Source of the DNA: Galeopsis tetrahit
Lineage: Eukaryota; Streptophyta; Magnoliopsida; Lamiales; Lamiaceae
Assembly (NCBI GenBank): GCA_963675135.1
Contig: OY776125.1
Span: 65,733,441 to 65,797,440 of the forward strand
Reading direction: 5' to 3'
DNA length: 64,000 bases
Shown here in pieces: positions 45,836 through 58,312 of the stretch. Numbering within the stretch: position 1 is the stretch's first letter; each line of letters opens with the position of its first letter. Under the pieces are notes generated by a model that made no database searches, was not told the DNA's origin, and worked only from the letters and a program-made list of their open reading frames with translations. Made by a program: the position numbers and the translations under genes.

Positions 45836-48121
45836 TCAGACAGTGTTAGAATCTTCTGTGACTGTGAATAATGGTATCTCCTCAACTTCTTTTCCATCTG
45901 TACAATTTATTAAGAAACATGATATTAAAATCATAAAATTAAAATAGAAATTATATTGCAAGTAGAAAATGAAATAATTTGTATTATTACCTGAAGCCAC
46001 AACCTCTTTGAAACCATGCAACCAACTACGAGTGCAAATGAGAGCTTGCAAATTTTCCGGAAGTAAGCAACTTCTATACTTGTTCAAGATACGACCCCCG
46101 ATGCTAAATGATGATTCTGAAGCAACTGTTGTAATTGGAATGCTTAAAATATCACAAGCCATGATTGAAAGTTGGGGGTATCGTTCCTTATTCATTTTCC
46201 AATAGTCAAGTATATCTATGCTTTTTCCCATATCCGGTCTTTCTTCCAAGTATAAATCAAGTTCAGATTTGCCATTGGTTGAAGTGAATTGACTCATCTG
46301 TTGGGCATACTCCTAAAATTGAAAAGACACAACATAAAATTAGATTAAATACATTTGGAAATAATATAATAAAGATCAATAAGTTAACATAACTCAAACT
46401 TACTAGGTCGATGGTCTCATCACCATCGTCTTCATTGTTCATTGATTGTGAAAAGGTTGGGACGCTTCTTGATGAGCTAGATGCAACCCCACATCGTTCA
46501 TACTCCTAAAAAAGCTTATGCAAAGCCTCTTATAACCCCCCACCTTTTCTTTATATGTTTCGGGGTAAAGCCTCTTATAGCAAAAGTTCACATAGAACAA
46601 CTTTGATTTTGGATCAAGAATACTTCCAAATGCAAGGACAAGACAACATTCTTCCCAATACTTGTCAAATTTGAGAATCATTCTATGACACATCTCTCTT
46701 ATCACCTTATCTTCACTAGATAAACTGTCCTTCAATTTCATTTCTATGGTTGCAATTTGCTTGAAATATAAGTTGGAGGTAGGGTAATGTGATCCAGACA
46801 TCATGTTAGTGATTTTATAAAATGGAGCCAGGAAAGAACGCATTTTCACCCCTCTACCCCACTCTTCATCAGTTGGACAACACTTGAAATTCTTATCATA
46901 CAAGCACATGGTAGAAAATGCTGATCGAAATTTAATAGCACTCTCAAGCATCAAATATGTAGAATTCCATCTTGTTGACACGTCTAACCTTAAGAAACCA
47001 CCGCCAACATCACCCAAATTCCTTTCTTCAATGCATTTCTTGAATAACTTCAACCTCCCCTCCGAAGCCTTAACATACTTGACACTTTCTTTAATTTTAT
47101 CCACTGATTTTGATGCCTCCTTTAAACCATCCTGAACAATGAGGTTCAAGATATGTGCACAACACCTCACATGGAAAAATTCACCGTTACATAACAAAGC
47201 ATTCTTTGTGTTAAGTCTATCTCTAACCAACTTTTGCATGGCATCATTAGAAGCGGCATTGTCTAATGTGATAGAAAAGATTTTTGAACTTATCCCTCAA
47301 TCCTCAAGCGCTCTAAGTAAGTGCCCCGACAATTCCTCCGCTGTATGTGGACTCTCCAAATCACAAAATGCAAGCAACTTAGAATTTAAATTCCATTTAT
47401 CATCAACATAATGAGCAGTCACAGTCATATAACCTTGACTATTCACAACAGTCCACGCATCAGAAGTTAAGCATATTCTACCTCGAATATTAGCTAACAT
47501 ACTCTTGAGCTTTGCTTTTTCAATCAAATACACAGATTTAACATCAGTCGTAGCAGTATTTCTACAAACAGGTTTAAATTCTGGATTTAATTTTCTATTA
47601 ATTTCATGAACTTCATCATACTCAACATAGTTAAATGGAAGATCATGCTTGATAATAGCTTTAGCAAATCCCTCTCTATAAACCTTCTGATCAAATTTCC
47701 ACTTCGTCAAAAGAGTAGCCTGGTTATCTAACAATGCCCCCACATCATGAAACTTAGGAGTCTTAAAACATGTTGTAATATGACGCCTTAAATGAGTTGT
47801 GCCCGAGTTAGAGTTGCAAGTATACAATGATTTTTCACAACACTTGCACTTACATTTTTCTACTCCATTTATTAGGCCAATCTTTTCAAAGAAATTCCAT
47901 ACCTCAGAAGCATTGGACTTAGGTTTCTTAAACTCTACACCACTAGGTCTATTATCATCATCATCAAGTTCATCCATAGTACTCTTATTTTTAGTACTAG
48001 GATTACATCCAAACGAGGGAGTAGTACGAGTACCTCTTGGTGTGGTGGTGCTTTTAAAAGTGTAAGGACTTTCTTCAAGCATCTCCAAGTCATCATCTTC
48101 AAAACTATTGCTTGAACTCAT
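45836..48121 (-). pseudogene. hAT transposase (RICESLEEPER/BED-finger type), interrupted
   Basis: The ATG at 48121 opens an acidic N-terminus. A BED zinc finger follows (VWNFFEKIGL ... CKCKCCEKSLYTCNSNSGTTH LRRH, about residues 70-115). Then comes the hAT-like core with GRICLTSDAWT, FCDLESPHTAEEL and ITLDNAASND, a hAT-type RNase-H region with HVRCCAHILNLIVQDGL and LDVSTRWNSTYLML, a DUF4413-like part with YPTSNLYF, and the C-terminal dimerisation domain (LDYWKMNKERYPQLSIMACD, SESSFSIGGRILNKYRS). The Trp of ED-W-GI is a TGA at about 47298. A frameshift lies near 46510 and an intron at about 46305-46415. Without these it would be about 700 residues, normal for the family. Confidence 0.93.
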
Positions 48122-48682
48122 ATCTTCGACGACTGATAATCTGATAATACCAAAAAATTACCAAAATTAGCAATATGCCCAAAACAAACATGGAACAAAT
48201 TAATTCCAAAAATCACAAATTTACAATTCTAGCAAAACAATATAAATTCAACCTAACAGTAGCTAATTAGCAACTTCTACCAAAAGTAACAAATTTTCAT
48301 TTCATACATTTCATTCTCATTAGCAAAGCAAACTCAATAGTAACAAATTAGGAAATTCAAACAGTAGCAAATTAGGAAATTCAAATAGTAGAAAATTCAA
48401 CATTTCCATTTCCATTTCATTTCATTCTATAATCTTTAACAACAAATTTATGAAAAAAATACGCAACCTAACCGTAGCAAATTAGTAAATTCAGAATAAT
48501 TGCTTGGAAACTAGAGAGGATACCTAAGACTCGAGACTTAATGGGGGAGAAAGAGCGTCGCCTTCGCTGAGGGATGCCGTTGCGTGGAGCCGGAGGAAGA
48601 GGAACGGACTGGGTTTGGGGGTTTGGGCGTTTGAGTGCGACTCGCGAGCGTTGTGCAGTGCGGCTGTGTGGTTGAGTGCGAC
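48122..48682. other. hAT 5' flank, no gene
   Basis: An A-rich region with short repeats of AGTAGCAAATTAGGAAATTC (about 48340-48385), then a GC-richer piece at 48530-48680. Presumably promoter and untranslated leader of the hAT transposase. No coding signal. Confidence 0.45.
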
Positions 48683-49302
48683 TAGGGGTGGTTCGGTACA
48701 GTATACCGATCATACCGAACTATGCCGTTATCATACCGAAAATTTCGATATTGAAAAAATGCATACCGTTACCGTACCGAAATTTCGGTATACCAAAATT
48801 TTCGGTATGTAAAAATTCATACCGATACCGTACCGTAATTTCGGTATACCGAATTTTCGGTACGGTATATCGGTATACCGTACCATATCGGTATACCGAT
48901 TCATATCGAAAATATTGAACCATCATTTCATATCGAAATACCGGTATACCAATTCATACCGAAAATATTGAAGTATAATTTATACGGAAATTAATTATTT
49001 AAGGTTTATTTTATTTATGTTTTAATAATTAAAGTTATTTTAATTTAAAAATAATATAAAATTATTATTTTATTAAAGTTTCGGTATATCGATATACCGT
49101 TTCATACCAAATACCGAAAAAATTCTGGTATACCGAAATACCGCGGTATGGTCATTTTCCATACCGTTGCCGTACCGAAAATTTCGATATGATATCATAC
49201 CATACCGAAAATCTCGGTATACCAAAAATTTCGATAATTTCGATATTTTTTCGGTATGAAAAGCTCGGTATACCGAAATTTCGGTATATTTACCCACCCC
49301 TA
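48683..49302. mobile_element. hAT-type MITE rich in palindromic CGGTATACCG motifs
   Basis: Ends TAGGGGTGGTTCGG and (reverse complement) TAGGGGTGGGTAAA fit hAT-type MITE termini. The interior at 48700-48960 and 49080-49290 is filled with variants of TTTCGGTATACCGAAA on both strands around an AT-rich centre. The 8-bp flanks differ, so it may be a terminal part of the hAT element rather than an independent insertion. Confidence 0.7.
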
Positions 49303-49310
49303 GATATAAT

Positions 49311-52300
49311 GTTGAGTTCACTAGTAATAAGTGCTTAATCAAAGATAACACTCAACAAACCTTACTGACTGGAACTAGGAGAGGTAATGTGTATTTTACT
49401 GACTGGGACAAGCCTACTGATGCTGCATGTTTTATTGCCAACAGCTCAAATGAACAAAGTTGGTTATGGCATAAAAGGCTAAACCACCTGAACTTTAAAT
49501 CCATGAACAAGCTGGCTAGAAATGCATTAGTTAAAGGACTGCTTAATGAAGTTTTCATTAAAGAGCATGTTTGTAAACCATGTCAAGAATGAAAACAGAT
49601 TAAAGCTTTATTCAAAGGCAAACGAGTCATCTCTACTGAAAGGGTACTTGAACTTTTATATATGGACTTATTTGGACCAATTACCCCTACAAGCATAAAT
49701 GGAAGTAAATACACATTGGTTGTAGTAGATGACTTCTCTAGGTTCACATGGGTAGTATTTCTCCTTAATAAGAAGGAAACTCAAGTCAAACTCCCTAAAC
49801 TATTGAAGAGACTGTCAAATGAGAAAAGCCTTAATATTATCAAAATAAGATCTGATAAAGTCACTGAGTTCATTAATTCATACATCAATGAGTATTGCAC
49901 TAATAAAAGAATTGCCCATGAAACTTCAGCAGCTAGAACCCCTCTGTAGAATGGGGTTGCTGAAAGAAGAAATAGAACCCTTAAAGAGGATGCTAGAACT
50001 TTAATTGCTGATTCAAATCTACCTAAGAGGTTTTGGGCTGAAGCCATAAACACTGCATGCTATACTCAGAATAGATGTTTAATCACTAAGGGTCAAGGCA
50101 AAACCCCTTATGAACTCTGGAAATGAAGATTGCCTAAAGTATCTTACTTTCACATATTTGGTTGTAAGTGTTTCATTCACAACCATGGGAAAGAACAGTT
50201 GAAAGCTTTTGATAGCAAAGCTGATGAGGGGATATTTCTTGGATATTCCCAAATCAGTAGAGCCTTCAGAGTCTACAACTGTAAAACCCTTATTGTGGAA
50301 GAAACACCTCATGTTGTGTTAGATGAATCTATCTTTGAGATCAAGAATAAGAACCTGGATACTGAAGAGATCACACAAAGGACAACCAGAATGAGCTTAA
50401 AGGACAAAGATACTATGTTCTTAGATGTTGTCCAGGCCAATCCTCCTGAAATCACTAGACTGGACAACACTCCTGAAGGCAATACTCCTGAGGCAAACCC
50501 CACTGAAGGAAATGATGAACTGAATGACCAAATCCTAGTTCATAATCAGGTAACAACTACCAATGAAGAAGCAGGCCCTGCTGAGGTAGTTAATGGATCA
50601 AATATTCAAGGGGGAAATGAAAATGTTGAAAATGCCAATGTCCCTGACATTGAGGACAACACCCCTGAATATGATCCCGAATTAGATCCTGCACTAAATT
50701 TTCCTGAATTTTATAATCCTAGTGACTCAACCTCAGTAGAGGACAACTCTACTGAAGGGATCAGGAAAAGAAGGACTTGGTTAACAGACCATCCTACTGA
50801 CCTGATACTTGGTGATCCAAGTATAGGAGTCAAAACTAGAAGGTTTCATGGTGAAAGTGCTCTGTTTTGTTGTTTCTTATCAGAACAGGAGCCAAAGGAT
50901 ATTGATGAAGCACTTCAAGATGCAAACTGGATTACAGTCATGCAAGAAGAGCTGAACCAGTTCACAAGGAATGATGTTTGGGAGCTGGTTGACAGACCTT
51001 CACATCAAGATGTTATTGGAACCAAATGGGTGTTCAAGAACAAGAAGAATGAGAATGATGTAATAGTAAAAAACAAGGCCAGATTGGTGGCCAAAGACTA
51101 TTGTCAATCAGAAGGCATTGACTATGATGAGACTTTTGCTCCAGTGGCAAGACTTGAAGCAATAAGGCTGTTCTTAGCCTATGCTGCCCACAAAAGATTC
51201 AAAGTCTATCAAATGGATATCAAGAGTGTCTTCTTGAATGGATTATTGAAGGAAGAAGTTTATGTAGAGCAACCACCTGGTTTTGAGATTGGAAACCAAG
51301 TCTACAGATTGAAGAAAGCTCTCTATGGACTCAAGCAAGCTCCAAGAGCTTGGTATGATACACTGTCACAGTTCTTATTGGATCATGGTTTTGTCAAAGG
51401 GACAGTGGACAGAACCTTGTTCAGAATTTGTGAAGGAGATGACATCCTTCTTGTCCAAATATATGTTGATGACATCATATTTGGATCCCCAGATGAGAAG
51501 CTTTGTGAAAAGTTCTCAAAGCTCATGCAAAGCAAGTTTGAGATGTCAATGATGGGAATGATGAATTTCTTCTTGGGTCTTCAAGCTAAGCAATAAAAAG
51601 AATGAATCTTCATCAATAAAGCTAAGTACACCAGAGAGATGATCAAGAAATTTGAGTGTGCTACTAGCAAGCCAGTGAGGATCCCAATGAACACTAATTG
51701 GAAGATGGATCCTGATGAGAGTGGTGTTCCAACCAACTCTACTGAGTATAGAGGAATCATTGGTTCCCACCTCTATCTCACTGCCAGCAGACCTGACATC
51801 ACCTTTGCAGTAGGTGTATGTGCAAGGTTTCAAGCAAATCCTAAGAAGAGCCATCTAGAGGCTGCTAAGAGGATCTTGAGGTATCTCAAAGGCACTGAAA
51901 ATCTAGACCTTTGGTACCCTGCTGATGACAACATTGAGTTAACTGGATACTCAGATGCTGATTTTGGAGGTTGCAGAACATGTCAATTCTTGGGAAACAA
52001 GCTAATTTCTTCGTTCTCAAAGAAGCAAAACACTGTGGCCACTTCCACCACCGAAGCTGAGTATGTTGCAGCTGGAAGTTGCTGTGCTCAAATCCTATGG
52101 TTGAGACAACAACTTAGAGATTACAATGTCAACTCTACTGAAGTGCCAATTTTCTGTGATAACAACAGTGCCATTGCAGTCTCACAAAATCCTGTGTTAC
52201 ACACAAAATGCAAGCATGTGGACATCAAACATCACTTCATTAGAGACCATGTGGAGAAGAAGGACATAAAATTGGTGAAAATCCACACAGATCACCAAAA

Positions 52301-52394
52301 GACTGATATTTTGACAAAGCCACTTGCTGAAGCAAGGTTCTTGGAACTTTCAGCAGAATTGAGACTTCTTGATCCAGGGAAGTTGGACAAGTAA
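49311..52394 (+). pseudogene. Copia D pol: integrase, reverse transcriptase, RNase H
   Basis: A single frame runs throughout, with premature stops at about 49590, 49947, 50124 and 51594 and another within about 10 codons of the last. Order: WLWHKRLNHLNF zinc-finger region, integrase with LYMDLFGP, RSDKVTEF (the usual SDKG Gly is Val) and NGVAERRNRTLKED, then the FGCKCFIHN/GIFLGYS tail and an acidic Pro/Glu/Asn-rich linker. Reverse transcriptase has ARLVAKDYCQSEGIDYDETF, QMDIKSVFLNG, LYGLKQAPRAWYD and IYVDDIIFGSP. RNase H has GYSDADFGG, TSTTEAEYVAA and HVDIKHHFIRDHV. All catalytic residues I checked are present. Confidence 0.93.
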
Positions 52395-53126
52395 GTCCAA
52401 TGGATTTCAACAGTCAAGGGGGAACTGAAAGTGATCTTCAGTAGAATTGGACAAGTCTACTGAAATACAGAAGAAATGACCCTAATCTCTTCAGAGAAGT
52501 TGAGTAGAGCTCACTTCAGGACACTTGTCAATAAAAGTTCAGGACACTTGTCCATGGAAATTCAGGACACTTGTCCATGTGGGGTTAGATAAGTTGTCTA
52601 GGCTATCAAACTAGATCTTGGTCTGATAAGAACCTATTTTGGGTAATCATTGCCTATTTTGATGGCTGTCCTATTCCTCTTTTAAGCCATCACCTTTTCA
52701 AAGATTTAATTTGTCCCCTACCCAAAAGTCACTTTCAATGCATTAAATGTCAATATTTAACTCTTGTTTTCATTAAACATTTCAAGACACTATCTACCTT
52801 GATAACCCCCCAGCCTTTAACTAATATTAACTTCCACCCACGTTTTTGAATAAAAACAGTTTTCAAAACTGTTCCATTAATTTCAGCCGTTGGATCAATT
52901 TTTGGCCAACTCCCCTGAAATTAATCCAGGTCGTTCATTACTTGATTTCCTCTTTTGCCAACCTTTGAATTGCCTTAAGACTTACCTACTCAATGACAAA
53001 CATTCTTTTTGGAATATACTCTAAGTCTTAAGAAGCCCCCAAGTTTCCAATTCTTCCCCACACATTCAAACTCTCTTGAAACCCTAATTTTTCCAAACAC
53101 TCTCAAAGTTTCTTACTGTTCTATCA
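52395..53126. other. Copia D spacer between pol and the third ORF
   Basis: Non-coding, with three near-copies of TTCAGGACACTTGTC at about 52515-52575. It may hold the splice acceptor or leader for the third ORF; none can be assigned. Confidence 0.5.
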
Positions 53127-56100
53127 ATGGCACCCAAAGCTAGACCAGAGATGATGGTTGATTTCACAAACAAAGAACTGGATGTTGATTTCAACTATCT
53201 CAGTCACAAGAACAACCTCATCTTTGAACCAATTGTCTCATTTGAGAGTGAAGCTCCAGAAATCACTCCAACACTAAGATGTCTAAGAAGAGCTGGCCTG
53301 CAGAAGTTCATAGAAAGAAAGCCAAGTTCTTGCTTAGAGCAGTATATGGCAGAATTATTTGCCTTTCTCGAGTGGAGAGGAAAGGCTAGTGAAGGAGATG
53401 TGTCAACTAGGTTGACATATGTGGCTGATGGTGAAGAGGAAGAAAGGTCCCACAGAGTCAAGTTCTCTTCAGAAGACTTGGAAAGTGCTTTTGGATTACC
53501 TTCAGAGGGAAGGAATCCAGAAACTTATGGAACTGGACATGAGCAAGAGATTGCTCAAGAATGGCTGTTTGTTCCAGGTCCAATCTCCTCTACACAACAT
53601 AAGAAATCACTAAAGCCTGAGTTTCTCAACCTCTTTGAAGTAATCACAAAGAGCTTGTTGAGCAACACTGGGAGTTTAGAGCAAGTGAGCTTTCCCAGAA
53701 TCAGAGTTATGGCTGCAGTTATTGATGTCAGTGACAAAGGCATCAAGTTTAATTGGAAAGACTTCATCTTCAGAGAGATGATGAAGGAGAAAATCCACAA
53801 TAAAGTGGTGATGGAAGGCAAACTCAAGTACTGCACAAGGGCAAGCTTGCTGATTGAGAAGTTTTCTCATTATTCTGAGATGCAAACATTTGCAAAACCA
53901 CTTCCAGCCCAAAAAATCATGTTCAGAAAGCTCTCCAAGAAGTCTGGACAAAGAAGACAACAATTGGCAAAACCTGCTGAAGTGGAGGTTGAGAATAAGC
54001 CTAAGATGATGCCAAGGACAAAGGCAAGGGTGGTGAAAACCAAGAAAGTGTCCAGAATTATTGCAGAGGAAGATTCAGCAACTTCAGCAGAAGTGGATAA
54101 AGTTGCTGAAGAAGGAGTTAGTGTGCCTTCTGACTCTGGTGAGATAAGGGAAAAATTCCCTATGGTGGTGAAGACAAAGAAAGGAGAAAAGAGGATCACG
54201 GAAGTTGACCCTGAGAAGGAAGGGAGTGGATGCAGTAGAGCTAGCAAGAGAAGGGCCAAGCCCTCTGAAAAGATGCTTGAACTTCAGGAAGAGCACACCT
54301 TGCAAGTTGCTCTAAGGTAGAGTAGAGCTGAAAGTAGGACAAAATCCAAGTCCAAGACCAACTTTCCTGAATCTGGGACTCCTGAGTCCAAAATTCCTGA
54401 AGCCCATCATCAAGAGCCTAACTCCCCTGAAACCCACATAACCCCCCAAGATCAACCCATTATTCCCTTGAACCTCACAAAGAGATACTCCCCTGAAGGA
54501 ACTGCTCAAAGAAGTCCAATAGATGTATTGACATATATTGTAGTTGATGAATCAAGACTGTTGTCCCCTCTTGATTCATCCATGCTTAACTTCTCCAAAC
54601 TACTTGAAGATGTATTAATAGACCCAACTCCCCTAAGCAAACCCACTTCAGAACCATTGCTCTCAAAAGCAACTGAAGAAACAATTGCTGAACCCAACCC
54701 TTCTGAAGCCAATCTCCCTGAAACCAACATTCAAGCCAACCCTTCTCACCCAGAGCCCACTCCCCTATAACCCAAAGTCCCCAATCAAGTGGAGATAAGG
54801 AGGAGTATACCTATGAAGGTATGCTCAGCGGTGGAGCAAGTGCTACTGTGGATAGTTTGTACCCCCAACTTGCTGAATTTCCAAGGATACAGAAACAATT
54901 CCTTGATTTGAGAACTCTAGTGGATGTGAAGGACAAAACCATCATGGAGATTGCTCAAGTGATTCAAGACAAGGTTGCAAACTGGTGGCAAATAGAGGAG
55001 AGCAGACTGCTACATTTTGCTGGAGTTACAAAGACAAGGTTCCTCACTGATGAGGAAGTATTTACAAAATTGGTAGCAGACAAAATTGCTGAAGAGAAGG
55101 ATATAATTGCTAAAGGGATCACGCACCCTGATAACAGCTCTAATGATGATGACAGCAAAGATGATCCCTCAAATCTCAATCCCCCTGGTCCCAACCAACC
55201 CTCAACCCATCTTTTGACCTACCATAGGAAGGGTTCTGTTTCATCAGAAGTGTTGACCAAAGCTGGTGACACAGCCAAAGATGCATCTGCCAATAAAGGT
55301 TCTTCTGAACCCAAGGCACAACTTAATGATGCTGAGGCTCCCCACTTAGAAGCTGGTTTGGTTAAGACCTCATCAGTGTCAGGAGAGTTGGACACTGACC
55401 AGCTCTTAACCATTCAGGATGACATAGTGGCTTTGGAACCAAGCATTGTGATCTCCCAACAACTGCCTTCTTTGAACCCTGTTGAGGGTGGATAAGTTGC
55501 AGGTTTAGGTGAAGGGGTTGAAAATGATATATTAGCTGAAAAATCAGAGGGAGTAGAGGATGAGAGAGATGTTGTGATTACTATGATAGCGAGTGTACCA
55601 CAAAATGAGGGTGGTATAAGTAAGGAGGGGCAGGTTATTCTTGAAGTCAAATCTGAACTTCAAGAAACCCTTGAGGAGAGGAGGCCTGACCCTGAGTGTG
55701 AGGACATTATTAATGAAGGGAGAAAAGAACAAGTTGAAAATGAGAAGAAGACTACTGATGTATCAGAGTCTTATGAAAAAGAATTTGAGGGTGCTGAGTG
55801 CTTATTTTCTAACAAATTTGACTTGTCTGACATTGCAGGTGTTACCTTTGATCAAATTTTTGCAGATGATCTCCTTACAGATGCTCATATTCAAGTTGAT
55901 TCCAACTCAGCTCAAGCTATCCTTGGAGAGCAGTCAGCAAAGTTGGACTTGTTGGCTCACCAAGTTGAATCTACAAATGCTGAAACCTCAGGAGCTTTGG
56001 ATGAGCAAGGTATAACCTTGGCATAAGTAGAGATGAGGTTAACTGGCTCAGAAGACATTGTGCTTCCCACCATTGAGGCAAGAATCAGTGGAGTTGAATC

Positions 56101-57652
56101 TGGTTTGCAAACCATCTCCACTGAAGTACAGAAAGCCAAGTCTAGCATGGAAACTTTCACTAAGGAGGTCAGAGAGGAGAAAAAGTTGTTGATGGCAAAC
56201 TATAACAAGAATGTGAAGGCACTGAAATTGGTTGTCAAGTAAGCAATTGGCAAGAAGAGTGCCATTCAGAAAAAGAGAGCAGAGGAAATGAGTCTGGTTA
56301 TGGTCAAAGCAGCTTTAGAGAAGTTTACTCAGGAAGTGATGGCCAAAATTGTTGAATCTGTTGTGGCCAATCTCACTGATTTCCTGAAGGAAAGCCTTGA
56401 TGCATCCCTCAAGACAACCATGGAAGAGGTTGTGGAGCAGAAAATGAAGCCTGTTCTAGCTTTTCTAAGCTTGAGCAGTGACAGAATGCAGAACATACAT
56501 GATGAAAATGTATATCTGCTTGAGGAGATGAAGTCATTGAACCTAGCCTAGTCCCTAATGGCTACAACCATGAGTGAGCTCAAACCCCAGTGCTTTGATG
56601 CTGCCAAAAAGGGGGAAAGGGAAAGAGCAAGGGCAAAAGGTGCCTTGACTATTGGTGAGGGAAGCAAGGGTAAAGACAAAGAGCCTGAAACAAAAGGAAA
56701 AGGCAAAGCAGTCCAGAATTTGGAAGATTTGGATGAAGATGAACAACTGGCTATAACTCTGAAGAATTCCATGGCATAATCTCAAGAAGAAGGAGCAAGA
56801 CTTCAGCAAAGACCTGGAGGAGAAGTGTTAGGTCTGGACAAATCTGCTGAAGGTGTCCAGACTAGAGGGCAAATCAAGAAGGCAAAGGGAAAGAAAAGAA
56901 AGGCTGAAACATTCACAGACTTTTCCAACAGCCTAGAACTCCCTGCTGAGTTCAGAATAGAAGAAGATGTGCCAACTTCCAAGAAAGTCAAAGTTGCTGA
57001 ACAGGTCAAGACTACTAAAGTAGTCAAATCTGCTGAAGATGTGAAGTCCACTGAGACTGAAACTGCTGAAGGTCCCAAAGCTGCTGAAGTTCAAGAAAAT
57101 GTTGAGATACTGTTTGACGAAGACTTTGGACCTGAACCAAAGAAGAAGAGCATTGTGCTAGCAAATGATCCTTCCAAGTTGTTTGTGGAAGGATATGGCA
57201 AAGATGCAGAAACTCAACAAAAATTGGCTATGATGAGAGCTCAGGAGAAGATGGATCTAATGATGGAAGCAAACAGAGCTAGAGATAAGAGAAGAGCTGA
57301 CTTTCAGAAGCCAAGAAGGAAGAGGGCTACTTACAACAAGTTGAAGCCACAGCTGCTGATCAAGATGGAGACCAAATATCCTCACATGGATAAATGGGTC
57401 CCAATCCAGCTGAATGACAACTGGGAAGAGGCTAAAAGGGAGTTTGTCTATGATTACTATGTCATAGGAAGATGGAATGAAGAAGATCCCAACTCCACTT
57501 TCACCCAGTTCATGATTGACTATCATAGGGAACTATATCAAAAACTTCTTGTAGCTGCAGATATGGCAAGAATTGAATTAAATGCCCCTAAGCCAATCAT
57601 CTACATGCCCCCCAAGATAGATGGCTTCATTGACCAATCAAAGATATTTTAA
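53127..57652 (+). pseudogene. Copia D third (env-like) ORF, about 1,500 codons, broken
   Basis: It starts MAPKARPEMMVDFTNKELDV at a true ATG. The first part (53127-54770) is in one frame with stops near 54318 and soon after. From about 54800 the frame changes and continues to 57652 with stops near 55493, 56024, 56240, 56549 and 56777. The N-terminal 250 residues look globular (LRRAGLQKFIERKPSSCLEQ, FNWKDFIF). The middle is rich in Pro-Glu-Ser-Asn repeats and predicted coiled coil. The C-terminus is conserved-looking: WVPIQLNDNWEEAKREFVYD, VIGRWNEEDPNSTFTQFMID. This matches the plant SIRE ORF3 ('putative plant transposon protein'), whose function is unknown. I see no signal peptide or membrane span, so a viral-envelope role is not supported here. 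Confidence 0.8.
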
Positions 57653-58312
57653 GAGTTCTTTGAGATCCTGAAGCTGAACAGGATGGTGCTTGGACCTAAG
57701 GGAACATATCAAGAGGCCATGGAGCTAAAGAAGAGGGTGTGGGCATAGTATGGGATGGTGCCACCTCCTGAAGATAATCTCTGGAAATGGCTAAGTCTTC
57801 TTGACCCTTAAGTGTTGAATTGAATGAGTGCTCTTGATTGCTGAATTTGTTGACATGGCCATCTCTACTGAAAGTGTTCAAAACCTGCCAATCCATGACT
57901 TTTGCTCTGATCACTTGGTTACTGTATTTGATCTGATCACATGCCTTCCCAATTGCTCTGATCGTATATTTTCTTAATTAGTTATTTGCTCTGATCATAT
58001 GATTCATGAGTTATGCTCTGATCAATTGTTATGTAATAGTTCTGATTCATGCTCTGATAAGTTTATTTGACTATCATCATGCTTGTAATGTCAATGATTT
58101 TATGAATGATAGTTGAATACTTATATGAATCAAGAGATAACATCTCACTGTCTCAACTTGCCTGACTTAAACCTATATGCACTTAAACAGTGATTACACT
58201 AACATATTTCTTTCAGGAAATTTGACCTTAGTCACATCTACTGAAGATAAATGTATTCAAGTCACCTTTGCATGAACTGTATAGGTTTTGTCATCATCAA
58301 AAATGGGGAAAT
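57653..58312. promoter_or_regulatory. Copia D pre-LTR region with repeated CTCTGATCA motif
   Basis: Between about 57903 and 58060 the motif GCTCTGATCA or close variants (CTGATCACAT, GCTCTGATCG, GCTCTGATAA) occurs at least six times. A polypurine tract, AAAAATGGGGAAATTG, ends at the LTR start. The motif cluster recalls the AGATCAGTAA array of element A but lies outside the LTR. Function unknown. Confidence 0.5.

Larger units (their letters stand above)
45314..49302 (-). mobile_element. hAT transposon with attached TAGGGGTG-ended segment
   Basis: The left end, TAGAGCTGTCAAATGGGCCGG, is a classic plant hAT terminus with GC-rich subterminal GGGCC repeats (45314-45420). The transposase lies on the minus strand. 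The right limit is unclear. A MITE-like segment (48683-49302) with TAGGGGTGG ends follows, and its outer end (minus strand TAGGGGTGGGTAAAT) may be the true right end of the whole element. No convincing 8-bp duplication was found. Confidence 0.75.

Noticed and set aside
45306..49310. Inverted 8-bp target duplication at the hAT ends (attgtatt versus gatataat)
   Set aside because: Only 6 of 8 match, and only after inverting one side. Too weak to claim an inversion.
53127..57652. Host gene or viral envelope gene
   Set aside because: It lies between the pol and LTR of the same element, on the same strand and in the usual SIRE third-ORF position. No signal peptide or membrane segment is visible.
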